62,134 nt of DNA from Dinochytrium kinnereticum (Eukaryota > Chytridiomycota > Chytridiomycetes > Chytridiales > Chytridiaceae): positions 12,501 to 74,634 of the forward strand of contig JADGJT010000077.1 in the NCBI GenBank assembly GCA_027604005.1. Reading direction: 5' to 3'. The notes under the pieces are model-generated. The model did no database searches. It was not told the DNA's origin and saw only the letters and a program-made list of their open reading frames with translations. This document shows positions 48,253 through 60,005 of this stretch, piece by piece. Position 1 is the first letter of the stretch. Each line of letters begins with the position of its first letter. The position numbers and the translations under genes are program-made.

Positions 48253-50694
48253 ATATCGGTCTTCCAAGGGGTATATAGGATGATATCTTTTTTGGCATAT
48301 GTGTTTAAAGAGCAATTCCCTTTTTTTTTTTAATCTTGTTAAAGTAGGCGCGGCAGGTCAACTTTTTATCTTTTACTTTTCTTCTCTTTTTTTGTCATGC
48401 AATCATGTTTTGTTTTGTTTTGTTTTGCTTTTTTTTTGTTGTTTTTTGCCCAATCAATCTTACTGTCTTCACATCACACCTTTTGTTTTCTTGTTGCGCC
48501 GTGGCCTCTTATATCGATTCCTGCCTTCTTCTCGGGTTAATTAAATTGATGATGATGATGAAGATGAGCTGTAACAGATACAGTCTCCCTCTTTTTCCAC
48601 TACAAGCTACATAAGACGCTATTGGAGCACGCTGGTGAAAGAATGAAAAAAAGTCATTCTGACAATAATAGTTTCAACGGATTGTCCTTCTCTGATCAAC
48701 TATAATTCCCATTCTGCAAGTTAAAACTCCGAATAAATTGCCGGTGTCCGGATGAATGAATGTCCAAAAAAAATGACTTGAATGACTTTTCAAGCCAGAA
48801 GAGTCTGATGGAGGAGCAATAGCGGCGAAAGAGGGAGATACATAGAAGGGGGCAGGAGAAGATGGGTGAGTTTCTATACGAAGGAAAGAAGTCCCTCGGC
48901 CATTGTCATCCCTCCACGATCCACACACAAGGTTGTCATCCCTTCAACACTAGTTCCCACAGTGTTGCCATAACCACTCGACCACCCATCCGTCAACCTG
49001 GGAACATCGATTATATGCTCCACCATCTTCCACATCATCCTCTTGGGATGCTGAGCTGACCTAAAATCATCTGGTTTCATTTGCCATTCTCACTATTCAT
49101 ATTTGTCTTCTCTCGTTATCTGTCTGTTTCAAAAAGCCTCACTCGTCGTTTTTACAAGGAACCGATGAACCTTTTTGGTTAGTTAATGGAGCGAGGCATA
49201 CTCGTACTTGTCTTCTCTCGTTATCTGTCTGTTTCAAAAAGACTCACTCGTCGTCTTTACAAGGAACCGATGAACCTTTTTGGCTAGTTAATGGAGCGAC
49301 GTATATGCCTCATATTTTTCTTTTACAGAGTATTATTCAGCGATGAACAAGTTACATAAGCCTTTGGTACAGCTGAAAAGATCCAGAAGGGTTTCAACAA
49401 GAGCCATAAATTCTCAATTAGCAACGAAGAAAAAGGTGTCCCAATGAAAAATATCTTAAACGTTAAATCAGGTAGACAATGCAACGGAGAGCAGGTTGTT
49501 TTGGAATTGATTAACACATTTCTCCCAGATATTCGTCAATTAATCGTGGTTGGCATTTGTCCTCCCTGCAAGCTGCCTTTCCCTTGCATTCAACTCCGTT
49601 AGCTTGCTGAAATGTCTCGACGGCCTTTTCAAGAGATGGGGTCTGTGATTATTCTCGTAGATTGATTCTGACATTTTTGGTGTCCTTACCAACACCATTC
49701 TTCTAGAAAACATTACGTGGAAGCTTTGTTTAACAAAACCAATAATCATATGACCTTGATACTCGAAAGTGTTTGAATGTTACTTCGCACCATCGTTTTA
49801 AAATCATAAAAGGCCAGCGTGTTTTAATAATGGACAGAGATTCTGGCAAAATCCGTTCGTCATGGGTATGTCCAAGATTTTTTCATGCCGAAAAATGGTT
49901 AAGGGCCAGTAAAGCAGTATTCAACAGCTCACGGGTGTGGGGAAATCAATCCGATCGCATTCAAGCAGACATTAAAGCAGGGGTATGGTTAGATCTGATC
50001 ACTACTTATTGAAGAATAAAGTCAAACAGGTTCGGTGGATATCTGGATCGAAAGCAATCGTTCTTTAAATGCTACAATTATTACCATTCAAAAAATAAAA
50101 CTAAGGATGATAAAACTAAATCGAAAGTGTTTTGTTCATCGACCTATAAGTTTTGGCAGTGATTCATCCGAATAACGTCAAAGGCCAAAAAACATACACT
50201 CCTTGTTTTCGCTGGGGCTAATGCCAAGTTTTGTGAAAATAGTTCAACTCTCACGCCAAGTAGACAAGGAGTAAACGCAAGGACGGTATCCATTTTAAGT
50301 ACAAAAGGGAGAAACGGTCAAGGTTGTGGGAGAAGGATTGAAGAACTTAGCATATCCATAACCAAAGCTCTGAAAAGCACGTATACAGCTGATAGTGTCG
50401 CAGCCACTCAAGACTTATGATGGAACAAGATACGGACAAGTGGCCCATGCAAAAACAAACAAACGGCTTTGAATGCTTCATCAAACCTATGAGAACAGAC
50501 GCAAGAACTCAAAGCATAATCGCTGGCGGTACAACTATTCAGCTATGATTGCGTTCTGGTGGCCGCTGATGGCACCATCCAGCCTCCATCAATCCATTCA
50601 CAGTCGAGAATTGGCATTTGTTCAAAATCTTGGTTGTACACCAGAACGCTTCTTCTCGTCTTTTGGTTGTGCCGCCACTCAAGAGAAAGAAGCA
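48253..50694. other. Gene-poor region of about 2.4 kb
   Basis: No open frame here resembles a known protein, and those present are short, AT-rich and unsupported by splice structure. Visible features are T-rich and TTTTG-repeated tracts at about 48398-48450, a GAT-repeat patch near 48549-48565, and the 105-bp tandem duplication at 49098-49299. I see no tRNA, rRNA or transposon end. It is the longest stretch without a recognised gene and could hold a non-coding RNA, long untranslated regions or an eroded gene. Confidence 0.6.
49098..49299. repeat. 105-bp tandem duplication, two copies
   Basis: Two direct copies of about 95-100 bp with period 105 (around 49103 and 49208). Shared text includes TTGTCTTCTCTCGTTATCTG, TTTCAAAAAG and GTTAATGGAGCGA, with a few single-base differences. 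No coding frame or inverted end is evident. Confidence 0.85.
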
Positions 50695-51244
50695 ATGTCA
50701 ACTCCAGCGAAACGCAGGCTCATGCGGGACTTCAAGCGCCTGCAGACCGACCCTCCAGAGGGTGTCTCAGGTGCGCCTTGCCCAGACAATGTGCTTGTTT
50801 GGTAAGGAATGCTGTTGAAGCGAATCTGACCAAGAAATCTTAGGAATGCAGTCATCTTTGGCCCGGAGGAGACTCCTTTCGAGGATGGAACTTTCAAGCT
50901 GGTGCTCACCTTTGATGAAAACTACCCGACGAAACCACCCCATGTCAAATTCATCAGCAAAATGTTCCATCCTAACGTCTATGCCAACGGCGACCTCTGT
51001 CTAGATATTCTGCAAAACCGATGGTAACCCTAGAGCGATTATGGATCTTGATAATTTAACATTGTTCATCCAAAGGTCACCCACATATGACTGTGCCGCA
51101 ATCCTCACCTCAATTCAATCACTACTTCATGACCCGAATCCCAATAGTCCCGCAAATGCCGAAGCGGCTCGACTTTTCCAGGAAGACAGGAAAGCCTACA
51201 ATCGGAGAGTCAGAGAGATTGTTGAGGAATCCTGGAACAGTTGA
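50695..51244 (+). CDS. RAD6: Ubiquitin-conjugating enzyme E2 RAD6/UBE2A
   Basis: Three exons (50695-50801, 50844-51023, 51076-51244) give 151 residues. RAD6 is the E2 for H2B and PCNA ubiquitination and for N-degron turnover. It starts [17 protein letters not shown] and has the E2 core [15 protein letters not shown] with catalytic C88, the position seen in yeast Rad6. It ends VEESWNS, without the acidic tail of budding yeast, as in UBE2A and fission-yeast Rhp6. It converges on the proteasome beta4 gene, 60 bp away. Confidence 0.95.
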
Positions 51245-51304
51245 TAGGGTATTTGCCCTTGCTAGTGGATTAGGAATTGCATGATGACGATGTGTTTTTT
51301 TTTA

Positions 51305-51982
51305 TTATATTTTGACTTCCCGGATCCCATCTTTGTCAACCACTTTCACAATAAAGTTTGAAAGGTTAATCAGGTATCGAACCTTAAGCTCATCGAGGCA
51401 CTTCTTCAGCAAAGCAATCGACTCTGCTACTGACAGACCCTCCTTCCAGTATCTGTCCATAGTCGACATAACAAAGTACGAGGCATGACCGTGGGCGGCG
51501 AAGTTGAGCTTGACGCATGAAGACAAATAGTCCAGCCAGTACAGCTCGGGGGTACCCTTCTCATCGACACCGCCAATCAAGCAGTTGACCGAGTAAGGAT
51601 TCTATGTCGACAAATTAGTGATGCACAAACAATACGACATCCTCACCCTGCTGCGCAGGCTCGTCGCCAACTCCTTCCTGGTGTAGCTAGCCGCAGCCTT
51701 TGTGCTCAATTGCACTCCATGGCGAATACCGTAAAGACGAGTGTTTCGCTGAATGTATTCTGCAAACTGCACAGTGTCGCCGGCCTCTCCAGAGAACAGG
51801 AGCAAGTTGTGCTTGTTGAGCTCCCTTGACTTGTCCTCGCCCTGCTTCTGAACGACAATGGATCTCGCACTGGTGGTGTCCGCAGCTGTGAGGACAAAGT
51901 CCTTCCCAACGATTCCAATGAGCACTTCCTATGAGCGGATGTTAAGAACCACCGACGAGGACGCGTGTTTCGAACTGACCAT
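51305..51982 (-). CDS. PSMB2: 20S proteasome subunit beta4 (PSMB2/Pre1)
   Basis: Three exons (51980-51982, 51647-51928, 51305-51601) give 193 residues, close to human PSMB2. Beta4 is a non-catalytic ring subunit of the 20S proteasome, so no N-terminal threonine is expected. Motifs: VLIGIVGKDFVLTAADT, FSGEAGDTVQFAEYIQRN, RKELATSLRSR, and AAHGHASYFVMSTMDRYW. The first coding exon is ATG alone with donor GTCAGT, giving MEVLIGI, which matches MEYLIGI of human PSMB2. It diverges from the OB-fold gene with 34 bp between start codons. Confidence 0.93.
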
Positions 51983-52016
51983 TCTCTTTCAAGGTGCTCT
52001 GTCCAAATTTTCAAAT
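51983..52016. promoter_or_regulatory. 34-bp divergent spacer, PSMB2 / OB-fold gene
   Basis: 34 bases between the ATG-only first exon of proteasome beta4 (minus) and the chosen ATG of the OB-fold gene (plus, 52017). If an upstream in-frame ATG at 51858 or 51918 were used instead, the two coding regions would overlap. Confidence 0.4.
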
Positions 52017-52751
52017 ATGAATTTCTGTACGCTTTCGGGACTAGACAACCTACCCTCTCAAACCCAATGTAGCTTTGCGGCAGTCATCGTCTCAGTGGGA
52101 GTCCCACAAAAAGTCCTCAAGGACGGAGTGTATCTTACTCGATGCAGTATTGCGGTCCGGGACTCAACAATAAGTGCTGGTCGGGAAATCTCTTTCTGGA
52201 ATGATCACGTCCAAAAAGCATCCGTCTTTCACCTTGGTGATGTTGTGATATTCAAAGGTATTCATCTGGGGCCGCTAAAACACACAGTACAGGCATTTAC
52301 ATTTAATATTACAAAAAAAGACTTTAGAATATCAAGTGGATTTGTGTCGTTCAGTTTCCACCAGTCGAACTTTTTTGTTCTCATTCGATTGAGTTCAACC
52401 CTGATTCCGCAAAGTCTGAGACTGGATGGCCTCACTCTGGAGTCCTTCTCCTGCAATGAGTATTTGCAGCCTCTCTTAAAGTGGTATAGCACAGATCCGC
52501 TTGTCATGGCATTTCGGAAAGGCTTAGACGTGCAACTTGATGACGACACTGGCCCAAACGACGCGCGCGAACTACAGGACTCAAACGAGGCCTACAAAAA
52601 ATATGTCTTTTCGTACCTACACAGACGAGAGAATATATTTAAATCTTTACCCACACAGCACGTTTTGCGCATTGTGGACAGAATTGATTGTCTTCAGCGG
52701 GTGGATTTGCGACGTCTGAACGCCGTTGAAAACCGCCTAGGGGATGCGTGA
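52017..52751 (+). CDS. Uncharacterised protein with OB-fold-like region
   Basis: An apparently intronless gene of 244 residues, unlike its intron-rich neighbours. Residues 14-90 look like a single-stranded-DNA-type OB fold: CSFAAVIVSVGVPQ, TRCSIAVRDST, then a SFWNDHVQKAS and LGDVVIFKGIHLG segment, the strand pattern found in RPA1-like, MEIOB and shieldin OB domains. The C-terminal half is helical (LLKWYSTDPLVMAF, HVLRIVDRIDCL) and charged. I do not recognise an orthologue. A role in DNA repair, telomeres or meiosis is possible but not shown. The start at 52017 was chosen to avoid overlap with proteasome beta4. Confidence 0.55.
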   Translation: MNFCTLSGLDNLPSQTQCSFAAVIVSVGVPQKVLKDGVYLTRCSIAVRDSTISAGREISFWNDHVQKASVFHLGDVVIFKGIHLGPLKHTVQAFTFNITKKDFRISSGFVSFSFHQSNFFVLIRLSSTLIPQSLRLDGLTLESFSCNEYLQPLLKWYSTDPLVMAFRKGLDVQLDDDTGPNDARELQDSNEAYKKYVFSYLHRRENIFKSLPTQHVLRIVDRIDCLQRVDLRRLNAVENRLGDA

Positions 52752-52764
52752 ATACTGGGTGAGG

Positions 52765-53750
52765 CTATCGGTTTCGGTCCATCAGCTTTCCGACGAGCTC
52801 TGACTGAATGCTAGCCTGTTTCTTTCCCTCCGTGATGGAATGGATAGATCTGAGGTCGTTCACGATATCCTTTGTCTTTCCGAAATAGATTTCGTTCAGC
52901 GAATTGCGCATTTTGTTTTCCATGTCCTCCACAATCCTCCCAATATTCTCGATGTGGGTATTGAAATCTTCAACAGGGCAATCTTGCTCCGCCTTAAAAC
53001 GGATATGACAGGGGTTAGAAAAGCCGAACAGAAGCACCATTATAGTACCTGACGCGTTAAGCTGCCTGCTAAGCTGGTTTCTCCCAGCTTACTATGTGTT
53101 TGCTCTAAGCCGAGCATAATGGTGGAGGTGAGTTTGTAGTGGGAGGATCGGCCTTTCTCTTGAACTTCAATAACATGAATAGAATCCCAGGAGCCAGTAA
53201 CCTTCGTTTCCTCAGACACTCCTTGACTTATCGTTAGCACCATGGGTTCAAAACACATGTACCTTTCTTTATGAGAACAACGCATGCGAAACCATCGTCC
53301 AGGTCCCACATGTAGACAGAAGAAACCCCGCCATCATAATATCTTGTACCAAACATCAGCATTGCATATCAAACATTACCCCTACAGTTCCCGGTAAGTG
53401 TCAAAAGCATCGTTGGCTAAAACTTCCAGTTTCCTCAGCTTCAGAGAAGGTCGGGCACCATCTGCCAAAGGGGGGTCATACTCATTCGACCAAGGGGACC
53501 TTTTGAATTTAACGCAAAGGATATAACTCCGTCTTCTTCACCTGTAGGACTTCTCGTCTCTGTTGTAATCGCAAAGGAGATAGTCGCGTCCCGTCTCAGC
53601 ACAACGCTGCACTTTAAGGGGTTGGTCGACGGCGGAGAGGAGATCCTCGGATAAGTCCGGAGCCAGATCGATCAGCTTGCTGAGGTTCGCCTCCACATTC
53701 TGGGGCGAGAGACGCCTCATGAGATCGAGACATACGTCGATGGTGTCCAT
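52765..53750 (-). CDS. CAP2: F-actin capping protein subunit beta
   Basis: Multi-exon gene starting [20 protein letters not shown] at 53750. With the alpha subunit it caps actin filament barbed ends. Family landmarks: [29 protein letters not shown] followed by [43 protein letters not shown], the YKLTSTIML strand, then [20 protein letters not shown]. The C-terminus [12 protein letters not shown] is the short form. It converges on the OB-fold gene, with 13 bp between stops. Confidence 0.93.
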
Positions 53751-53943
53751 ATTGATTTGTTGGATGTTAAGATACCAACTTTGTGTGACTATCAAGCATG
53801 TTGGTTGGTTTGGATTCCTCAAAACACTCATCGTTCATTTTCAAAAGGTTTCGATATATTACAGGCAGCCAAAGGGGGGAAAGAAAGTAATGTATAGGGA
53901 TTTAAGGGGATGGATAAACGTTCTTGCAAAATCAGATGGATCC

Positions 53944-56900
53944 TCATTGAAAGGACCGTAACAAGGAGATAGCCTTCTCCATTCCACTCATCTTTCCGTT
54001 GAAATGCTACTCAAAACAGACATTAGTTATCACAAAGACATTCACAAAACTACCTCAAGATAATCTATCGCGCTCAAAATAGTACGCTTATAGCGATCTT
54101 CTCTTGCGTTTGCCTTCTTCTTTGAATGCTGAAGAGATGCCGTTATATTTGAAACCTATTTGGATAATGTTTACAAAAAATTTAGAGTATTCGCTTGAAC
54201 CTGAGTCCGCAGCTGTTGCATTTCGGAATCCTTTTCTTCTAAGACTCTCCGCATTTCCTGGAAATCGGACCGCAATTTCTCATTCGTAAGCAGCGCCTGC
54301 TCGTAGTCATTAGGGTCCATCTGCTGTGATTTGATCTATAAATAAATTAAAACATGTCTTCACTAACCATAAATAGAATTCAGAGTACCTGTGTTCGCTG
54401 ATCCCGAAGGGTATTGCAGTGCTTCTCCAAAATATCAATTTGCCTTGTAAGTCGGCTGAAAAAATATCATAAGAATCCAATGAATATATGATTAAATTCA
54501 CCGTTGCTCCTCTAGCAGCTCCTCTACCCTTTCAGATGCCAGCCTTTGGTCTTTAATCGCATTATCAGCCGTCGTCTTCAATTCTTCCTCCAGTCTCTGC
54601 ACCTTCAGCTGCATGGAATGCGTTCTCTCCTCGCTACTTCTGACAGCAGCATCATTCATGGCCAGTGCCTGGACCTGATTTTTGTTGATGACATCGAACT
54701 GCTGAAGTTTATCCTCTAGAAGCCGAATCTCCGCACCCGCGGCTCTGTCCCTCTGTTCTAGCTGATCAATCTTTGCTCTGTAGTCACGGTCCCGAGATTT
54801 GAGTGTTTTCACCATCGAGTTGAGATGTTCCGCTTTCTCACGAAGTCCGCGGTACTTCGTCTTAAACACAGAGACCTTTTCAGCAAAGGCGATAACGCAA
54901 TTGCTCTCGGATTCAACCCGCGCAAGTATATGGCTTGAAGATAGTTAGTCGTCCGCATTTCGATACTGGAAAAGGTTATCTTTCCAGAGTGTCATGCTAC
55001 CTAAAGTCGGTCGAATACCGTGAATCTAGCTCATTTACTTTTGTGACAACAAGTTCACGTATTCCAAGAGCGGATGACAGAACTTCCCGAAGCTCTTCCC
55101 TAAGTTTTTCAAAATCCGACGGGATCTTTACAGAGTTACTTAAAAAAAATGAACCAAGCTCATACTGTTTGGGATATTCCAAGTGACTTGCAAACCATCT
55201 TCATCAAGGAAGCCAAATATGAATTAAAATCTTTTCGCATCGTGAACGACTGCTCTTCGATCATTTCATGGGCCTTAATCATAAAGTCATCGTCTAAAAC
55301 AGTAGCTAATTATATCCTTACGTGCTTTACAGAGTCTACCGAATTTTGTAGTTGCGCAATTTGTTGGTCTTTACGCAAAAGCTCTTCAACCACATGCGAT
55401 GTGTCCGCCGACTGAAAATAATTACCAAAAGACGGTTGAATCGCAAATAAAAATTTACCATCTTCGACATCGCATTTGTTGCCGCATCACGCTCGGAACG
55501 GATCGCAGCAATTGTCTCCTTTAACGAATTGGTTTCCTTATCAAGGATAGCATTTTCCTAGATACGTTACAAATTACCGTTCCCACCAAAGAGAGCAAAC
55601 CGCTTTTAGCCTGGACAACTCCGCCTTCATCTTCGGGTCTTTGATTTTTGCAGACGCATGCTGTAGAAGCTCTTTTAACCTCTGAATCTCCATCTCCTTT
55701 TCAGCCAAGGCCGTTTCCATTCCTTCGATCTGATCCTTCAAATTGCGCGTTCTGGTTTCGAATGACGAGATATCAAGCCTCCACTTTGACCGTTCCTCCT
55801 CAATAAGGTCCATCCACCATGACTCTTCGCCAGAATCATCCTGTAAAATATTACAGACCTAAAATATAGCCATTGCAAACCTTATTTTTACGCCAAAACG
55901 ACTCCATAACCCGTAATCGGTGAGTCTGCTCCTCAAGCTCCCCGCGCAATCTCTGCACTTCATCAGAGGCCAAAATCGATAGACTGTTGAAATCTGATAT
56001 TTGCTTCCAACAGTCCCTAAGTTGCGCCTCTAGTTCCCGAATTTTAGCCGAATCGGATTGTTCCTAGCACATCAGTGAGCATGTACGATGAAATTGTTGC
56101 GGTACCTGAGCAAGAACTCCCTTCAAAGATTCCTGCGCAACTTTAAAGTCTTTTCGGGTGTCAGCTAGAAATGAGTTAAATATTTAAGCTCGCGAAGAAA
56201 AAAGATATACCAAGCTCCTTCTTAAGTCTGCTGACATTCTCATTACCCTTATTGGGACTATGTATCTGCAGTGATAGAAAGCATTAGAATCGTATGATTA
56301 TATTCGAAAACATATAACCTGAATCCTTGGTGATAAGGCCTCATTCAACGCATTGTCAGTTTGGGTAATAGCCTCTATATGCAAGGTATTGAATGCTCTC
56401 GATGGAGATGGCGATGACCGATGCTGGAATTGGTAAGCATTTACAACCACTGTATAGCGCACATTTTTCAACGAGAATACTTTATCTTCTATAGCATTAT
56501 ACTCAGCAAGAAGCCTTGAATATCTCTCATTCTCTTCGACTAGCTAATCATCAAATTAGATATCTTATATTATAAACAGTTTCAAAAAACCTTTCGTTTC
56601 AAACTTGAAATCTCCTTCTCTGCCTGAGAGATATATGATGAAGAAACATCTGTCTGTGTCCCACTTTGACATAATGTCTAGGAGATCGCTGTTAAACCAA
56701 CAAAATTTCTTGACGATACCTTCGTCTGGATATGTGGCTGAGGCCGCAAGCCAGGGCTGAGCGACTGAAGCTAAAAAGGTCAAAGGCAAATATGAATGAA
56801 TTAGCATTACTGTAATTGGGGTTTGGTCTGATCTAAAATCTAAAGTTTCGTCCTCATAAGGCGTCCATGCCTCTTTCTTAAAGTTCACTGGAGTGTTTCG

Positions 56901-59900
56901 CCCAGAATCTCGGTAAACCATCAAAGGGCTTCCAGTCCTATCCGTATCTGAAAACGGCAGGTTATTCAAATTTCTGTAACTAGATGAACATACTTTGACC
57001 CTGGGTTGAAGGTGGGCTATACGGTTCTGAGTGATGACTCTTTTGTAACGAATTGAATGTTTTGGTTAGCAAAAATCGTAGAGCAACGATTCGAATACCT
57101 TCTTTGACGGCGACAAAAACTCATCAGTATGGGGCAACGATATCCTCGCGTTATTCTGATTCTGTTGTTAAAGATTAGAGATGGCAACTTTAAGATCCAT
57201 ACATTTTCAATCATGTGCCGAAGTCGTATAATATCTGCCTCCTTCCGTCGAGATATCTCCCTAAGCTCGTCATTCTCTTCAAGTAGTGCCTCATAGGCAC
57301 TCTTTGCTACGGCACCGTCATGTCTATGTTGAGACTTCAAGAAAAACGTTAAAGAAGAAAAGACCAGTATAATTGAACGGCATGCAAATGAAAGGCAAGT
57401 ACTTTTGGCCGTCTATCTAATTCTGAGCTACGCTCTTCTAATCGAGAGTGTAGATCTTGGTTCTCGTTATTTAAGGCCCTGCATCTCTAAAACTTTGTTG
57501 GGACACTTCTACCAAACTACTAAACCTCCTGCAAAACACCGCCAGCTCGACGTAGCTCATCGATATCCTGATTCTTCTTATCAAGATCATTCCGTATTTG
57601 CATGTTCTCACGCTCTAGCATTGAGACTCTCATAGCCTGAGAAATATAATTTGCATCATTTTGAGCACGATGCTGCGAAGATGCATTGGCAGGAGCATGA
57701 TCATCAGGCGCACTAGAGAAGACATCGCTCGTTTGCAAAAACACATCCTCGCCTTGTCTTGATGTGTATTCAAAGGTGTGATTCGCGGCCACATTTCGTC
57801 CAGATGTGAGGTCGGGTGAACGATTCGTGGTTACACTTAGTCTTGATGTGTGGTAAGGGGCTGGTGAATGATCCGCGGGAACACTTTGTCTCGATGTGAG
57901 GTTGGGTGAACGATCGACGGCTACACCTGCCCGTGGTGTGAAGTCGGGTGAGTGATCAACGGCCACACTCGGCCGTAATGTGAAGTCGGGTGAATGATTT
58001 GCGGCCACACTTGGTCTCAATGGCAAGTCGGAGTTTGTACTCGCAACTGCACTCGGTTTTAACGTGTGGTCAGAAGAGTTATTCGCGGCGACACTGGGTC
58101 TTAAGGATCTGGTCGCAGCCACTGATCTTCGGTTTACATTTCCTGGACTAGCTGCACGCATTGAAGAGCCTTCATTTCCGATAGACTGCGTCTTTTGTTA
58201 AAATTCAGTTTATAGTAATTTAACTCACAGAATCAGGATCTTGGGATCGAGCACCGTTGGCGAAGGATTCTCGTACTGAATCAGGCGCTGGATGTTGACT
58301 TCTTTGCCTATTTTGAGCAGCAATTTGTCCAGCCTCAAGCTCTGCATTTCTCTAGATAGTGAATCAGAAAAAGGATTAAAATTTTGAAGCATACTTCTTC
58401 GAGGGCGTCGACAAGCTGGTTAAGGGCCAGAATCTCATTTTCACGGCCCGTTAGCAGTCTTTCCAACTCAGCGATCTCGCTTTTAAGAGCCTTTGCATGA
58501 CCTTCGTTTCCATCGCCGCTACTAGTGAGCCCATTCTTTTCAAGACCCTCGCTTTGGGCTCTTTTGCTAAGCCCGGCCTTTGAAAACTCCTCACTTCTAG
58601 TACCGCTATTCACCGGACTGTTGCTTGCAGAACCTTCGATTCTAGGCCCATTCCTTGCAGGACCGCTGTTTGAAAGCCCTTCATTGTCGATATTTTTCTT
58701 TGTAGAATTGTCCTTAGAGCTATCAGCCCTAGATTCATCTGCTTTCAGGCTTCCCGGCTGCTTGAATAGGAGTAAGGTCCAACGAATCAACCAGATAAGT
58801 AGAAAAAAAAAATTAAAGGAAACCGACATTGTGCGAACTCTGAACAGCCTTCCTCAACATCGCAATCTCCTCTGCCTGATTTTGCGCCAACTCTTTCAAC
58901 CTTTTAATCTCTTCTTCGCCAATAATAGGACCAGGCGAAAAGTTTGGTGATGACTCGTTCTAAGCACGCAGAAACAAAACCAATAAGTAAATGAATAAAC
59001 GATGAAACCTGTCCACACTTTTTGAAGCTCATCCGCCAATGCATTCTGAAGATCATCGGATAGATTTTTTAACCGGTCAATCTCTTCAGCTTGATTCTTC
59101 GCAAGATCCTTCAACCCCTGAACCGCCGCCAAATCGTCCTTCGACATGTCATGGGCATTCTTTTGCACATTATCGTTAGCCTTCAACAAGTCAGCCCACT
59201 AACTTAGATGAAATAAATAAAAACCGGGGCTGTTTCGGCGGTCTGTGATGCAGATTCGGTCGTTTTTGCCGTGACAACGTTTCCGTACTCCTCCCTCTTT
59301 ACCAACACAACTGTCAGCATAAAAAAAAGGAGATGACTGAAAGAAGAGTCTTTCCAACCTGCTCCATTTCTTCCAGCAATGCTTGCAGTCTCTCAATCTC
59401 CTGGTCCTTTTCATCATTGAGTGTCGACAGGTTTCGGACGTCCTCGTCATACTCTCTCAATCGAGTCGTCAGCTCACGAATCTTATTCTCATACTGAGTC
59501 AAGAGTGACGAAGACTAAAGGTGAAAGTTGGGAATCCGTTAGGAATAAAGGCGTCCTTGTCTTAGTCTTTCTTTTTTGTTACCTCGGTAGCACCTCTGCC
59601 GTCAAGCTTCTCCTCCAAAAAGAAGATGCGAAGCTTGAGATTGAAATTCTCCTTAGTCAGTGCATCTACAACCTGTAGGCAGCCACGGTTAAAGGTCATC
59701 CGGAGACATCAGTCACAAAGGCTAGCCAAAACTTGCCTTCTCCCTCTGCATTAACCCCATGTCACTCTCATTCCTCATGTTCAACAGGAGGTTGCTCCCA
59801 ATCTCCCCGCCATGCTCAATCGCCCCGCTGTCTTCTTCATCCTCGTCCTGGTAGTGCGGCATCCCCAGAGCCGCCCCATCAAACTCCTCGTCAAGCGAGT

Positions 59901-59931
59901 CCAGCAGGTCGAGGTGGATCAAGCGTTTCAT
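53944..59931 (-). CDS. Centrosomin-type CM1 coiled-coil protein
   Basis: A large gene of many short exons, beginning MKRLIHLDLLDSLDEEFDG at 59931 and ending LLRSFQ. Near the N-terminus is a CM1 motif: QREKVVDALTKENFNLKL, then RIFFLEEKLDG, formed by joining two exons across a GC-AG intron (59673-59736). CM1 proteins (centrosomin, CDK5RAP2, Mto1, Pcp1) recruit gamma-tubulin complexes to centrosomes and spindle poles. The rest is almost all coiled coil (EIERLQALLEEMEQ, SEIAELERLLTGRENEI, KVQRLEEELKTT), broken by a Ser/Gly-rich part and 14-residue repeats at 57762-58104. The divergent neighbour is KATNAL2. Length is about 1,500 residues or more; not every exon was fixed. Confidence 0.78.
57762..58104 (-). 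repeat. 42-bp coding tandem repeats, about eight units
   Basis: Eight imperfect 14-residue units with pattern xRPSVAANHSPDFT lie inside the CM1 protein. They are coding and serine/proline-rich, with SPD/SPN sites that could be phosphorylated. The spacing and frame keep a multiple of three. Confidence 0.85.
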
Positions 59932-60005
59932 TCCATCCGGTTAGGTCTGTGACACAGTTCGGAGTTTCCTAGAGGGTTTTAGCTGGCGAGCGAGCAACAA
60001 ACAGC
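59932..60005. promoter_or_regulatory. Divergent spacer, CM1 protein / KATNAL2
   Basis: 74 bp between the start codons of the CM1 gene (minus) and the KATNAL2 gene (plus). Co-expression is inferred from spacing and shared microtubule function. Confidence 0.4.

Noticed and set aside
49323..50805. Short open frames in the gene-poor region and before RAD6
   Set aside because: No family likeness, no splice support and ordinary random length for this base composition.
57762..58104. CRISPR-like or non-coding satellite repeat
   Set aside because: The repeats are adjacent without spacers, keep one frame and lie within a coding exon.
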